From the NCBI RefSeq assembly GCF_900009265.2, contig NZ_LR735018.1, positions 508,439-552,518 on the forward strand: 44,080 nucleotides of DNA, in the 5' to 3' direction. This stretch comes from Planktothrix paucivesiculata PCC 9631 (GTDB lineage: Bacteria; Cyanobacteriota; Cyanobacteriia; Cyanobacteriales; Microcoleaceae). The notes below the pieces were generated by a model, which worked only from the letters and a program-made list of their open reading frames with translations, was not told the DNA's origin and searched no databases. The position numbers and the translations under genes are program-made. Shown here one piece after another: positions 17,493 through 24,875 of this stretch. Positions within the stretch are counted from its first letter, which is position 1, and every line of letters begins with the position of its first letter.

Positions 17493-17563
17493 GTAGTAAG
17501 TCCTTTAGGACTCTTAGCCAGATTTGTATATAGGCCCTAAAGAAGCCCTGAAGGGCTTACTAC
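17493..17563. repeat. Imperfect inverted repeat between the ATPase and terminator genes
   Basis: GTAGTAAG (17493-17500) is complementary to CTTACTAC (17556-17563), with further pairing TCCT/AGGG inside. The right arm abuts the stop codon of the DUF4255 gene. It could form a processing or pausing hairpin in the shared minus-strand transcript. Confidence 0.45.
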
Positions 17564-18834
17564 TAGGGGATGGTGATCGTTGGACTAATATACTGATCAA
17601 AGGTGGGACTATGGCGATCGCTATCAATTTGACAGAGACTTTCCGCACCATCCACTTGAATCCTCACTAAATAGTTGCTATTTTTAATAGCTTTAAGTGA
17701 GAAGATAAGCCGAACAGTATTATTATTCCGAGGCTGGGCGTTAAAAATGTAAGCGGCAGGCTGTAGGCTTGTCTGTTCATTTAAAATCAGAATCACTCGC
17801 TGATCTTGACCGACCCTCACGTCTGTCACCACTTCTACCTCAGCATCACGAGGCTCGTCGTCTGTTCCTGACCCATCCAACAGATTCACCTCCTTGATAC
17901 CTGGTCGCAACACAAACGGAGCCACATTGGACTCAACCCGCTCTTGCATGGGGCTATTGGTGCTTCCCCTTTCTAACCTTTGACCGTGAATTACCTGTAA
18001 CCCCTGAACCCCGGGTCGGAGTGCCTCTGGTGGCACTAAGGTTAAAGCTAAGGTAATCTCCTGATCTTGCACCGTACCCGGTGCCACTTCCACACCCCCA
18101 ATTCTAATCGAGGCATTGGCATTGGCAAGCATTTTACCTCGAATTAATAAGGTACTATGGGTGAAAATAGGCTGATATCGACCTTCGGTTGACATGACAA
18201 AATCAATCGTCGGTTGTTTGCTAAATGCCCAGGCGTTCAGGCTGCGATCGCGGATCGGCAGTGCTACCATTGCAGGTTCCTCACCATCTAACACCACAAC
18301 TGTAATTTTATAGATCACAGATAAAACATAAGGGGTCTGAAAAAAGACCGACCAAACCTTCGATAATTCATCCGTTGAAACCGGAACAAATTCCGCTCGA
18401 ATCATCTCAATTTGTTCTGATAGATCGGAATTTGCTAAAAAAGGATAACTGGGATCATTTACCGTTTCTCGAATCATTTGAGACGATAAAACCGCTCGAT
18501 CTTCGAGTGTTCGGATTGCACTTCCTAATAAGCGCTGAGGCTCCAATTCTATCTCATTCCCATAACAACTTAACAGATAGTATAAATCTATAGGTAATTG
18601 ATTCCGCTTTGTTAATTCTCCCTTCCGTTGGCGGGGTGGCATATCTGCATTTCCCAGAGAGGTATTGCGCTTCAAATGGTAGAGGTAAATACTAATTCCT
18701 GTTTCTGGAGTTCCCCCTGTATTTTCTGGACGGTTTGTTGTCACCCTTGCCCCCTCCACATCCATCTGCACAGATTGTTGTAACATCCTCTGCAATGTTG
18801 CCGTCACAGTGGCAATACCTAAATAATTACTCAT
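17563..18834 (-). CDS. DUF4255 / Pvc16-type eCIS tail-terminator protein
   Basis: Residues 1-190 match the Pvc16/Afp16 N-terminal (DUF4255) family: SNYLGIATVTATLQRMLQQS, GISIYLYHLKRNTSLGNADMPPR and LPIDLYYLLSCYGNEIELEPQRLLGSAIRTLED are typical. These proteins cap the end of the tube and sheath and fix particle length. Residues 215-423 form beta-rich, Ig-like segments (LLIRGKMLANANASIRIGG, YLVRIQVDGAESL), so this is a longer version than the minimal terminator. It lies between the response regulator (13 bp downstream of its start side) and the ATPase, in one minus-strand unit. Confidence 0.92.
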   Translation of the reverse strand: MSNYLGIATVTATLQRMLQQSVQMDVEGARVTTNRPENTGGTPETGISIYLYHLKRNTSLGNADMPPRQRKGELTKRNQLPIDLYYLLSCYGNEIELEPQRLLGSAIRTLEDRAVLSSQMIRETVNDPSYPFLANSDLSEQIEMIRAEFVPVSTDELSKVWSVFFQTPYVLSVIYKITVVVLDGEEPAMVALPIRDRSLNAWAFSKQPTIDFVMSTEGRYQPIFTHSTLLIRGKMLANANASIRIGGVEVAPGTVQDQEITLALTLVPPEALRPGVQGLQVIHGQRLERGSTNSPMQERVESNVAPFVLRPGIKEVNLLDGSGTDDEPRDAEVEVVTDVRVGQDQRVILILNEQTSLQPAAYIFNAQPRNNNTVRLIFSLKAIKNSNYLVRIQVDGAESLCQIDSDRHSPTFDQYISPTITIP

Positions 18835-18847
18835 ACTTTAATTTTTC

Positions 18848-19588
18848 TTAAACAAGACCCAGATGTAACGACCGAACAATCGCTCGACTACGGCTATCTA
18901 CGTCTAATTTTTCAAATATTGTTGTTAAGTGGGCTTTGACTGTTGCTACGGTAATATAAAGGGAACTAGCTATTTCTTGATTTCGGTATCCCTCCACCAA
19001 TAATTTTAGGACTTCCCGTTCTCTGTTTGTTAAATTATAGGGATTATAGCTATTTAATTCCGTTAGTTGATCACATAGTTTATTGGGTTGAGGGGCTATT
19101 GATTGATATTGGTTTATCTGAAAAGCGTGAAAGAATCGGGCTGCAACTTCTGGACATAAATAAACTTGATTATTCAGCGCCGCCGTAATCGCAATAGGTA
19201 GTTGCGTCGGTAAATTTTCCTTTAACAGATATCCCCAAGCTCCGGCTTGCATTGTCGCAAAAATACTACTTTCCTCTCCTAAAGAAGACAACACCAAAAT
19301 TTTGCTATCATTCTGATTCTGTTCTGATTTTTGACTTAAACTTCTGATCATTTCAATACCCTCATCAGGTGCCTGAAATAAATCCCAGTCTAGGAAAATT
19401 AAACTGGGTTTACATTGGGCAGCCATACTCAGGACAGGTTTAATTGAACTCGCGTTACCAACTAGCTGAATTTGCCATGACGAACTCAAGTTATAAACTC
19501 TAAGTAATACCTGCAAACTCTTACAAAAATGCAATTCACAGGTTACAAGCATAACTGCAATTGTTTCTGGTAAAATACTCTTAGGCAT
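18848..19588 (-). CDS. LuxR/NarL-type response regulator
   Basis: The receiver-like domain at residues 10-130 has the probable phospho-acceptor Asp67 in LIFLDWDLF, SS in ILVLSSLGEES and the Lys in GYLLKENLP. The usual acidic pair at strand 1 is reduced to a single Glu (VTCELHF), so phosphorylation may be atypical. A LuxR HTH is at about 180-240 (LTNREREVLKLLVEGYRNQE, VATVKAHLTTIFEKLDVDSR). ATG 19588 is chosen because homology starts there. The open frame extends to 19795 but that part reads as AT-rich non-coding, and ATG 19648 is another option. Its place in the eCIS cluster, 14 bp upstream of the DUF4255 gene, suggests it controls the locus. Confidence 0.85.
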   Translation of the reverse strand: MPKSILPETIAVMLVTCELHFCKSLQVLLRVYNLSSSWQIQLVGNASSIKPVLSMAAQCKPSLIFLDWDLFQAPDEGIEMIRSLSQKSEQNQNDSKILVLSSLGEESSIFATMQAGAWGYLLKENLPTQLPIAITAALNNQVYLCPEVAARFFHAFQINQYQSIAPQPNKLCDQLTELNSYNPYNLTNREREVLKLLVEGYRNQEIASSLYITVATVKAHLTTIFEKLDVDSRSRAIVRSLHLGLV

Positions 19589-20059
19589 AAGCCTAGAAAC
19601 ACTTGCACGCCCTTGATTAGAAGTGTGATTAAGTTGATGTACCCACATATCAAGTCTAATTAAAACTAATATGATTTGATGCCCCAAAAGGAAGTTTGTG
19701 TAATTAACACTATATTTCAATATAACATCTATCTTCAGATATAAATTTAATTTTTGCGACTCAATCCTCAATATATTTGTATAGAAACCTAACAAATTAA
19801 TAAGAAAAATAAAGTAATGTTAAATATAATTCATGAATTACCCCCTACATCTAGGGTTACATCCCCAAATTTGCGTAAGTCCTGTAATAACCTATTCAAA
19901 AAGCCAAAAAATTTCGACCAAAGTCTATAACCCCTGGGGTCTATTTCACCTTAATCTAGGCACATTAACTAATAGTAATCAGGACAAACCCGATCTGGGC
20001 TGCATAGCAAATTGTTGAGCAGCACTCGAAGGCTAAATATTGATATAAGGAAAAGAAAT
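19589..20059. other. Divergent intergenic region between the regulator and sheath operons
   Basis: About 470 AT-rich bases must carry promoters for both the minus-strand regulator-terminator-ATPase unit and the plus-strand sheath-tube operon. A lone copy of the MITE end TGCGTAAGTCCT is at 19872-19883, as if an element had decayed or been excised. No clear sigma-70 pair or operator palindrome could be fixed by eye. Confidence 0.5.
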
Positions 20060-21838
20060 ATGGCAAGACTTGACTATTTTGCTCCAGGTGTCTATGTAGA
20101 AGAAGTTGATAGAGGAAGTCGTCCGATAGCAGGAGTCCCCACCGCGATCGCCGGATTTCTCGGTTTTACCGAAGATGTGCGCGGTGGTGCCGAAATGTTC
20201 AAACCCATGTTAGTCACCACTTGGAGCCAATACCTCCAGTATTTCGCCCGCCCCAATTCCGACGGCTTCACCGACTTCAACGCCTACCTGCCCTTTTCAG
20301 TTTACGGCTGGTTTTTAAACGGTGGCGGCCGTTGTTGGGTAACCAGTATCGGCACCAGATTACCAGGTTCTGCGGCTCCAGCACCAACGGAATTAGGCAC
20401 AGAGGTAATGAACCGCGCCAAACGTCCCGCCCTGCGGTTTTCCCTGAACGATCCCGGAATAGCCTCAACCGAAAACATTAACGGCGCTTTAGTATCAGCT
20501 AACGAGAGAACCATCCGCGTTAGGATTACCGAAGGGCAACCCAAAACCCCAGCACCCGCCCTCCCCCCAACCTCCTCAGCAGAGGCAGGTACAGAGGCAG
20601 ATCAGGCAACACAGACAAGGGCAATCACTGCTATACCCGCGAACACAGGGGAATACTTCACCGTTGTCATCACCCAAGGTGGCGAGGAACTAGAACGCTA
20701 CGAACACCTGACCATGAACGCCCAAGCCGACGTCGCCGTGGCCGATTATGTGTTCAATGCCCTGCAAGAGTCCAGCTATATTCGGATCACAGACATTTCC
20801 CTTACAGGTAGCCCCCTAGCAAAACGCCCCAATAATGGCTTTTATGAAGTCAGTCCCCCGCCGCTGGACGTTCAGCCCGAACTATTTAGTCAATATGTCG
20901 AAGGTGGACGGGATGATCGCACAGGGGTAAGGGGTCTATTTGAAATCGACGACGTGACCATTGTTGCCTGTCCCGACTTAATGCGCGTGTACGAAGCCGG
21001 ATTGATGAACCTCGATCAGCTTCATGGGATCATGGATATGATGCTCAGTCTCAGTGAAGGTGCGACGGCGGGCGATATCCCCAACCCACCAAACCGAATG
21101 GTGATTCTCGATACTCCTCCCGATCGAGTTAAACCCCAAGATGTGGCCCGTTGGCTCACCGAAGACTTTAACCGTCGTTCTCAATTTGCGGCTCTCTACT
21201 ATCCTTGGATCAGAGTTCCCAACCCCCGGAATGCCGGGCGTCCGATTTCCATTCCTCCCTGTGGATATGTTGCAGGTGTCTGGTCACGGGTGGATGAAAC
21301 CAGAGGCGTCCATAAGGCTCCCGCCAATGAAGTCCCCCGGGGTCTCGTCGGTTTGAGTTATGACTGCAACTTCCGGGAACAGGAATTATTAAACCCCTTG
21401 GGAATTAACTGTATCCGCAGTTTCCCCAACCGAGGTCTCAGGATTTGGGGCGCCCGAACCCTGGTGGAAGCGGATAATATTCAATGGCGTTATATTAACG
21501 TCCGTCGCTTGATGAGCTACATTGAAAAATCCATTGAACAGGGAACCCAGTGGGTCGTCTTTGAACCCAACGATGAAGACCTGTGGCAACGGGTTAAACG
21601 CACCCTCGGTAATTTCCTTGACTCCCTCTGGCGCGAAGGAGCCCTAGTTGGCGGTAGTCCGGCTCAAGCCTACTACGTCAAGTGTGACGAAGAAATTAAT
21701 ACCCCACAAACGATGCTATTAGGCCGTTTGTATGTTGAAGTCGGTGTAGCCCCCGTTCGTCCTGCTGAATTTGTGATCTTCCGCATGAGTCAGATCACCG
21801 GTGATGAAAACGAAGAAGAAGGTGGCGAATTCAGTTAA
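20060..21838 (+). CDS. eCIS contractile sheath protein
   Basis: The protein of 592 residues belongs to the phage tail sheath/Pvc2-4 family. It opens with ARLDYFAPGVYVEEVDRGSRPI, and its C-terminal domain has NIQWRYINVRRLMSYIEKSI, WVVFEPNDEDLWQRV and LWREGALVGG. AEFVIFRMSQI follows as the end strand that links subunits. The sheath surrounds the tube and contracts to drive it out. A low-complexity loop PAPALPPTSSAEAGTEADQA near residues 165-190 is an insertion likely on the outside. ATG 20060 follows AAGGAAAAG, and the longer frame from 20012 is not needed. Only one sheath gene is visible, whereas some eCIS have two or three. Confidence 0.96.
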   Translation: MARLDYFAPGVYVEEVDRGSRPIAGVPTAIAGFLGFTEDVRGGAEMFKPMLVTTWSQYLQYFARPNSDGFTDFNAYLPFSVYGWFLNGGGRCWVTSIGTRLPGSAAPAPTELGTEVMNRAKRPALRFSLNDPGIASTENINGALVSANERTIRVRITEGQPKTPAPALPPTSSAEAGTEADQATQTRAITAIPANTGEYFTVVITQGGEELERYEHLTMNAQADVAVADYVFNALQESSYIRITDISLTGSPLAKRPNNGFYEVSPPPLDVQPELFSQYVEGGRDDRTGVRGLFEIDDVTIVACPDLMRVYEAGLMNLDQLHGIMDMMLSLSEGATAGDIPNPPNRMVILDTPPDRVKPQDVARWLTEDFNRRSQFAALYYPWIRVPNPRNAGRPISIPPCGYVAGVWSRVDETRGVHKAPANEVPRGLVGLSYDCNFREQELLNPLGINCIRSFPNRGLRIWGARTLVEADNIQWRYINVRRLMSYIEKSIEQGTQWVVFEPNDEDLWQRVKRTLGNFLDSLWREGALVGGSPAQAYYVKCDEEINTPQTMLLGRLYVEVGVAPVRPAEFVIFRMSQITGDENEEEGGEFS

Positions 21839-21914
21839 ATACAAGCCCGGTTTGGGGTTTAGGGTTTCAGGTATTAGGGTCAATCCACAGCATTACTGCA
21901 TAGTAATTATTTTC

Positions 21915-22004
21915 CCCCATTCCCCATTCCCCATTCCCCATTCCCCATTCGTAATTCGTAATTCGTAATTCGTAATTCGTAATTCCCATTACCCATTACC
22001 CATT
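21915..22004. repeat. Heptamer repeat arrays (STRR type)
   Basis: Five CCCCATT units (21915-21949) are directly followed by five CGTAATT units (21950-21984) and about two and a half ACCCATT units. Short tandem heptamers are typical of filamentous cyanobacterial intergenic DNA. This array lies between sheath and tube genes. The CGTAATT part is complementary to the AATTACG array at 22570-22603. Confidence 0.85.
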
Positions 22005-22044
22005 CCTAATTTCCCCACTAAAAACTTACAAAAGGAATAAAAAT

Positions 22045-22566
22045 ATGGTCGGAGTTGTTACTACTGTTGCCTCTCGATTTTATGTAGAGTTTGACGGAAT
22101 TACTCAGGCTCAAATCAAAAGTATGGCTCAAATTTCCTATGAAGGCAAAGTCACAGGAAATGCTAAACCCATAGGTTCATCAAAAGGCGGAATTCATGAC
22201 CGACAAACCACCTCGGGCGGTTACGATTCTAACCCCGCCATGACCGTTGAAGTTTACCTGTGCGATTCTCCCCAAGGTGCCAGCGCCCAAATGTACAAAT
22301 GGTTTCAAGAATGCTTACCCGTTAGTGAGGGCGGTAACGGTAACTGGTCAAATAACCGTAAAAGTGGCTCAGTTGTTGTTTATGACCCCAACGGTAAGGA
22401 AATCCTCCGGTGGAATTTAGAACGCGCTTGGCCGAAAAAATACTCCATTGCCGATGCGGATGTCACAGGTCAAGATCTAGCAGTAGAAACCTATGAACTG
22501 GTGGCTGAACGAATTAATAAAGTCAAATCCGTCAGTGGTGCTGCCGTTACCTATGGTGGTCGGTGA
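22045..22566 (+). CDS. eCIS inner tube protein, copy 1
   Basis: This is a phage tail tube (gp19/T4-like, Hcp-related) family member of 173 residues. It carries SRFYVEFDGITQAQIKSM, then PAMTVEVYLCDSP, a central NNRKSGSVVVYDPNGKEILRW and ERAWPKKYSIADADVTGQDL. The ending VETYELVAERIN is typical. It forms rings stacked inside the sheath as the channel or carrier for cargo. AAAGGAAT precedes the ATG. It is the closest of the three to canonical Pvc1-type tube and is probably the main tube subunit. Confidence 0.93.
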   Translation: MVGVVTTVASRFYVEFDGITQAQIKSMAQISYEGKVTGNAKPIGSSKGGIHDRQTTSGGYDSNPAMTVEVYLCDSPQGASAQMYKWFQECLPVSEGGNGNWSNNRKSGSVVVYDPNGKEILRWNLERAWPKKYSIADADVTGQDLAVETYELVAERINKVKSVSGAAVTYGGR

Positions 22567-22569
22567 CAT

Positions 22570-22603
22570 ATTACGAATTACGAATTACGAATTACGAATT
22601 ACG
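22570..22603. repeat. AATTACG heptamer array
   Basis: Four full AATTACG units plus a partial one start 4 bases after the tube stop codon. It is the reverse complement of the CGTAATT array before the same gene, so the tube gene is bracketed by inverted heptamer arrays that could pair in the mRNA. Confidence 0.8.
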
Positions 22604-22746
22604 AGACAATTAGCTAACTCCTAATTTATTAATTTATTAATTCGTAATTGTTAATTGCCAACATACCTCCCGATAAATCGGGCCAGATGAGCGACAGTAA
22701 GTTAAAACAAAATCAATCTAACTATTAATTAGGAGGAATATTTAAA

Positions 22747-23256
22747 ATGACCGCAGCAACTCAGAGAAGCCTAATGGAATACCTGACAGTTTCTCGCTTT
22801 TACTTAGAAATTAATAATAATACAAGGCTACTGATTTCCAAAGCTAGTGGACTTTCAATTACCATTGATCCCGCTTCTGAGGGCAAGCCTATCGGAACCC
22901 GCAAAGGTCTGACTACGGATACACAAACCACCCCCGCCACCGTCAGTTATCAAAATATTACCCTAGAGTTTGTAACAGCAATTGACAACGATATTCTGTT
23001 GCAATGGTATGTGGATTCACACCCACAAGCAATGGGGAAAGGCGGTCGGCAAACCATGGCTCGGCGTTACGAAGCTTCCCTGGTTTTCTACAAACAAGAT
23101 GGTTCAGAAGGCGCCCGATGGAATATTAAAGATGCCATTCCCGCTAAATACAAAACCACTCAGGTAAAAGCTGACAGTGCCGATATTTTTAAAGAAACCA
23201 TTGAAGTTGCTCACGCCGGGATGCTCCGGGTTCCTGTTGGGGGAAGTAAGCTCTAA
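22747..23256 (+). CDS. eCIS tube-family protein, copy 2
   Basis: This 169-residue paralogue of the tube contains VSRFYLEINNNTRLLISKASGLS, then ARRYEASLVFYKQDGSEGARWNIKDAIPAKYK and ETIEVAHAGML. Contractile systems often encode two or three tube variants, with the minor ones forming the first ring at the baseplate or the cap. GGAGGAAT lies ten bases before the ATG, a strong ribosome site. It follows copy 1 in the same direction after a repeat-bearing spacer of 180 bp. Confidence 0.92.
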   Translation: MTAATQRSLMEYLTVSRFYLEINNNTRLLISKASGLSITIDPASEGKPIGTRKGLTTDTQTTPATVSYQNITLEFVTAIDNDILLQWYVDSHPQAMGKGGRQTMARRYEASLVFYKQDGSEGARWNIKDAIPAKYKTTQVKADSADIFKETIEVAHAGMLRVPVGGSKL

Positions 23257-23257
23257 C

Positions 23258-23380
23258 GACAGGCAATAGGGAATGGGCAATGGGCAATGGGCAATGGGTA
23301 AAGATATTCTCTATTGCTATTGCCTATTGCCCATTCCCTGTCTTTCTCCCATTGCCTATTGCCTATTCCCTATTCCCTAT
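23258..23380. repeat. Third heptamer array forming a long imperfect hairpin
   Basis: Tandem GGCAATG units on the left and GCCTATT/CCCTATT units on the right are mutually complementary. GACAGG at the left end is matched by CCTGTC around 23337-23342. The array runs to within a few bases of the copy 3 start, so it must influence its ribosome access. A frame through it beginning at 23314 is repeat-derived. Confidence 0.75.
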
Positions 23381-23385
23381 TTGGT

Positions 23386-23910
23386 ATGCAAATTAATCAA
23401 GACCAATTAAAACAAAATTTATCAGAGATTCTTACCATTGCTCGCTTTTATGTTGAGCTAAAACTGAACGGAAGCAGCGATCCTGTTGATGCCTATTTTA
23501 TGGAATGCAAAGGGTTTAAATATACCCAAAGTTTAATAGAATTAGCTGAAGTTTTTCCCCAACCTTGGGGCAAAGCTAAACGGGGACGAGTCCTAAGAAC
23601 AAAAATGCCGGGAAATGAAAAAGTTAATAATATTAATTTGCGTCGCGGTCTAAGTGCATCAACTACCTTATGGAAATGGATTGAGAATGTACAAGCAGGT
23701 CAATGGGCAACTCAAAGTTATGATGGTTCTTTAGTCATCTATCGCCAAAGTAGTGAAGAAGGTGCTCGGTTTAATTTTAAAGGGGCTTGGCCTGTTTCCT
23801 ACACCGTTGCTGACAACATTGTTTCTGGTTCAGATCTTGCTTTTGAGGAACTAGAATTAGCAGTAGAAAGCTTTCAGCGAGTTCCTACCCTTCCAAAATC
23901 CTTGTCATGA
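23386..23910 (+). CDS. eCIS tube-family protein, copy 3
   Basis: This 174-residue tube paralogue has ILTIARFYVELKLNG, YDGSLVIYRQSSEEGARFNFKGAWPVSYTV and DLAFEELELAVESFQRV. The start is set at ATG 23386, because upstream in-frame codons only translate heptamer repeats. No Shine-Dalgarno is visible there. The stop TGA overlaps the start of the next gene as ATGA. Minor tube rings at the baseplate or terminator are the likely role of this divergent copy. Confidence 0.9.
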   Translation: MQINQDQLKQNLSEILTIARFYVELKLNGSSDPVDAYFMECKGFKYTQSLIELAEVFPQPWGKAKRGRVLRTKMPGNEKVNNINLRRGLSASTTLWKWIENVQAGQWATQSYDGSLVIYRQSSEEGARFNFKGAWPVSYTVADNIVSGSDLAFEELELAVESFQRVPTLPKSLS

Positions 23911-24248
23911 TCCAAACTGAATTTGAGTTTACCCTACCCAAAGGATACCTAGATGAACAGGGGGATTGTCACCGTCAGGGTGTAATGCGATTATCCCGGG
24001 CTATTGATGAAATTGTTCCCATGCGCGATCCTAGAGTTAAATCAAATCCAGCCTATGCGACTGTAATTATTCTCTCTCGTGTTATTACTCAGTTAGGCAC
24101 TTTAGAAGAAATTTCACCCATGGTAATTGAAAATCTATTTGCCTCCGATTTAAGCTATTTACAGAAGTTTTATCGCTACATCAATGACTTAGAGGAAGAC
24201 CAACCTGACTCTCCCACCCCATCCCCAGTTTATGATCAACCTGAATAG
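23907..24248 (+). CDS. Small eCIS protein resembling tail assembly chaperones, copy 1
   Basis: This 113-residue protein contains FEFTLPKGYLDEQGDCHRQGVMRLSRAIDEI, then YATVIILSRVITQLGTL and LFASDLSYLQKFYRYIN. The pattern of a beta strand, a short charged loop and helices resembles phage Mu gp41/E-like tail assembly proteins, and is often seen right after tube genes in eCIS loci. It starts in an ATGA overlap with tube copy 3, so it is translationally coupled. A chaperone for tube or tape-measure assembly is an inference. Confidence 0.75.
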   Translation: MIQTEFEFTLPKGYLDEQGDCHRQGVMRLSRAIDEIVPMRDPRVKSNPAYATVIILSRVITQLGTLEEISPMVIENLFASDLSYLQKFYRYINDLEEDQPDSPTPSPVYDQPE

Positions 24249-24268
24249 CTCTGAATTAACGATGTTTG

Positions 24269-24592
24269 ATGGAAAACCAATCTCCGATCACCTTTAGTTT
24301 TTCCCTACCCGTCGGGTTACTGGACACCCAAGACAGACGACACCGGGACGGGGAAATGCGTTTAGCCACAGGCCAAGATGAATTATACCAGACCGACCCT
24401 CGCAGCTTGGAAAATCAGGCCTATGGCACTCTGATCTTGCTTTCACGGGTTATTCTCCAGTTAGGGGAATTATCACCCGTCACCCCAGAAGATTTAGAAG
24501 GACTGTTTCTCACCGACTGGCAATATTTACAGGAAGTTTACAACGCTATTAACCCCCCAGAATCGGCAATTTCTACCACGGGGGAGTTGTAG
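24269..24592 (+). CDS. Small eCIS protein resembling tail assembly chaperones, copy 2
   Basis: This is a paralogue of the preceding gene: ITFSFSLPVGLLDTQDRRHRDGEMRLAT, YGTLILLSRVILQLGEL and LFLTDWQYLQEVYNAIN align along the whole length. ATG 24269 is chosen over the adjacent TTG 24266. It ends in a G-run (ACGGGGGAGTTGTAG) directly followed by a DUF6760-like coding stretch in the -1 frame. Two such paralogues in tandem suggest one per tube type. Confidence 0.75.
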   Translation: MENQSPITFSFSLPVGLLDTQDRRHRDGEMRLATGQDELYQTDPRSLENQAYGTLILLSRVILQLGELSPVTPEDLEGLFLTDWQYLQEVYNAINPPESAISTTGEL

Positions 24593-24738
24593 GCTACCCC
24601 CAAGAGGAGTTATATCGGGAGGTAGCCTTTATTGCATTTCACTTTCACTGGTCACGGGAGGAAATTCTGAATTTAGACCACCGAGAAAGACAGCGTTGGG
24701 TTCAGGAAATCGCCTATTTAGTTGATTCCCAGTCCTAA
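24589..24738 (+). CDS. DUF6760-like small eCIS protein without a canonical start codon
   Basis: The 49 codons read VGYPQEELYREVAFIAFHF, then HWSREEILNLDHRERQRWVQEI, which is the pattern of a small conserved protein found next to tube genes in eCIS loci (DUF6760 as I recall it). No ATG, GTG or TTG exists in this frame between the upstream stop TAA at 24550 and the conserved block. It could start at GTA, ATT or ATC, have lost its start by mutation, or be reached by -1 slippage on GGGGG (24580-24584) from the preceding gene. It is too well conserved to ignore. Confidence 0.7.
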   Translation, partial: VGYPQEELYREVAFIAFHFHWSREEILNLDHRERQRWVQEIAYLVDSQS

Positions 24739-24875
24739 TCAATTTTATCAAAAAGGGGAGCCAGAAGACTCGCACCAAAAGGAACGTTGGTGTCGGGAGG
24801 ATGTCAATGATACAATCAATAAAAATATGGCCCACCTTGGTCAATGTCTGAAACTGCAAGCAATGGGGTCTGACG
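24739..24875. promoter_or_regulatory. Conserved 5' region of the cargo genes
   Basis: About 70 bases before ATG 24876 (CCTTGGTCAATG, CTGCAAG and GGGGTCTGAC) recur before the cargo starts at 27122 (27049-27121) and 29480 (29402-29479). They are partly present before 33713. Conservation beyond the ribosome site suggests shared transcriptional or translational control, or simply shared ancestry by duplication. Confidence 0.55.

Noticed and set aside
19589-19795. N-terminal extension of the response regulator
   Set aside because: The residues do not belong to the receiver fold, are AT-rich, and would fill the divergent promoter region.
20012-20059. N-terminal extension of the sheath protein
   Set aside because: A ribosome site precedes ATG 20060, and family members begin with the ARLDYFAPGVY motif.
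21915-22004. Heptamer arrays as CRISPR or replication-origin iterons
   Set aside because: The units are 7 bp, adjacent and of several types, matching common cyanobacterial short tandem repeats; no dnaA/repA context.
23314-23385. Upstream extension of tube copy 3
   Set aside because: The extra residues are translated heptamer repeats; tube homology starts after ATG 23386.
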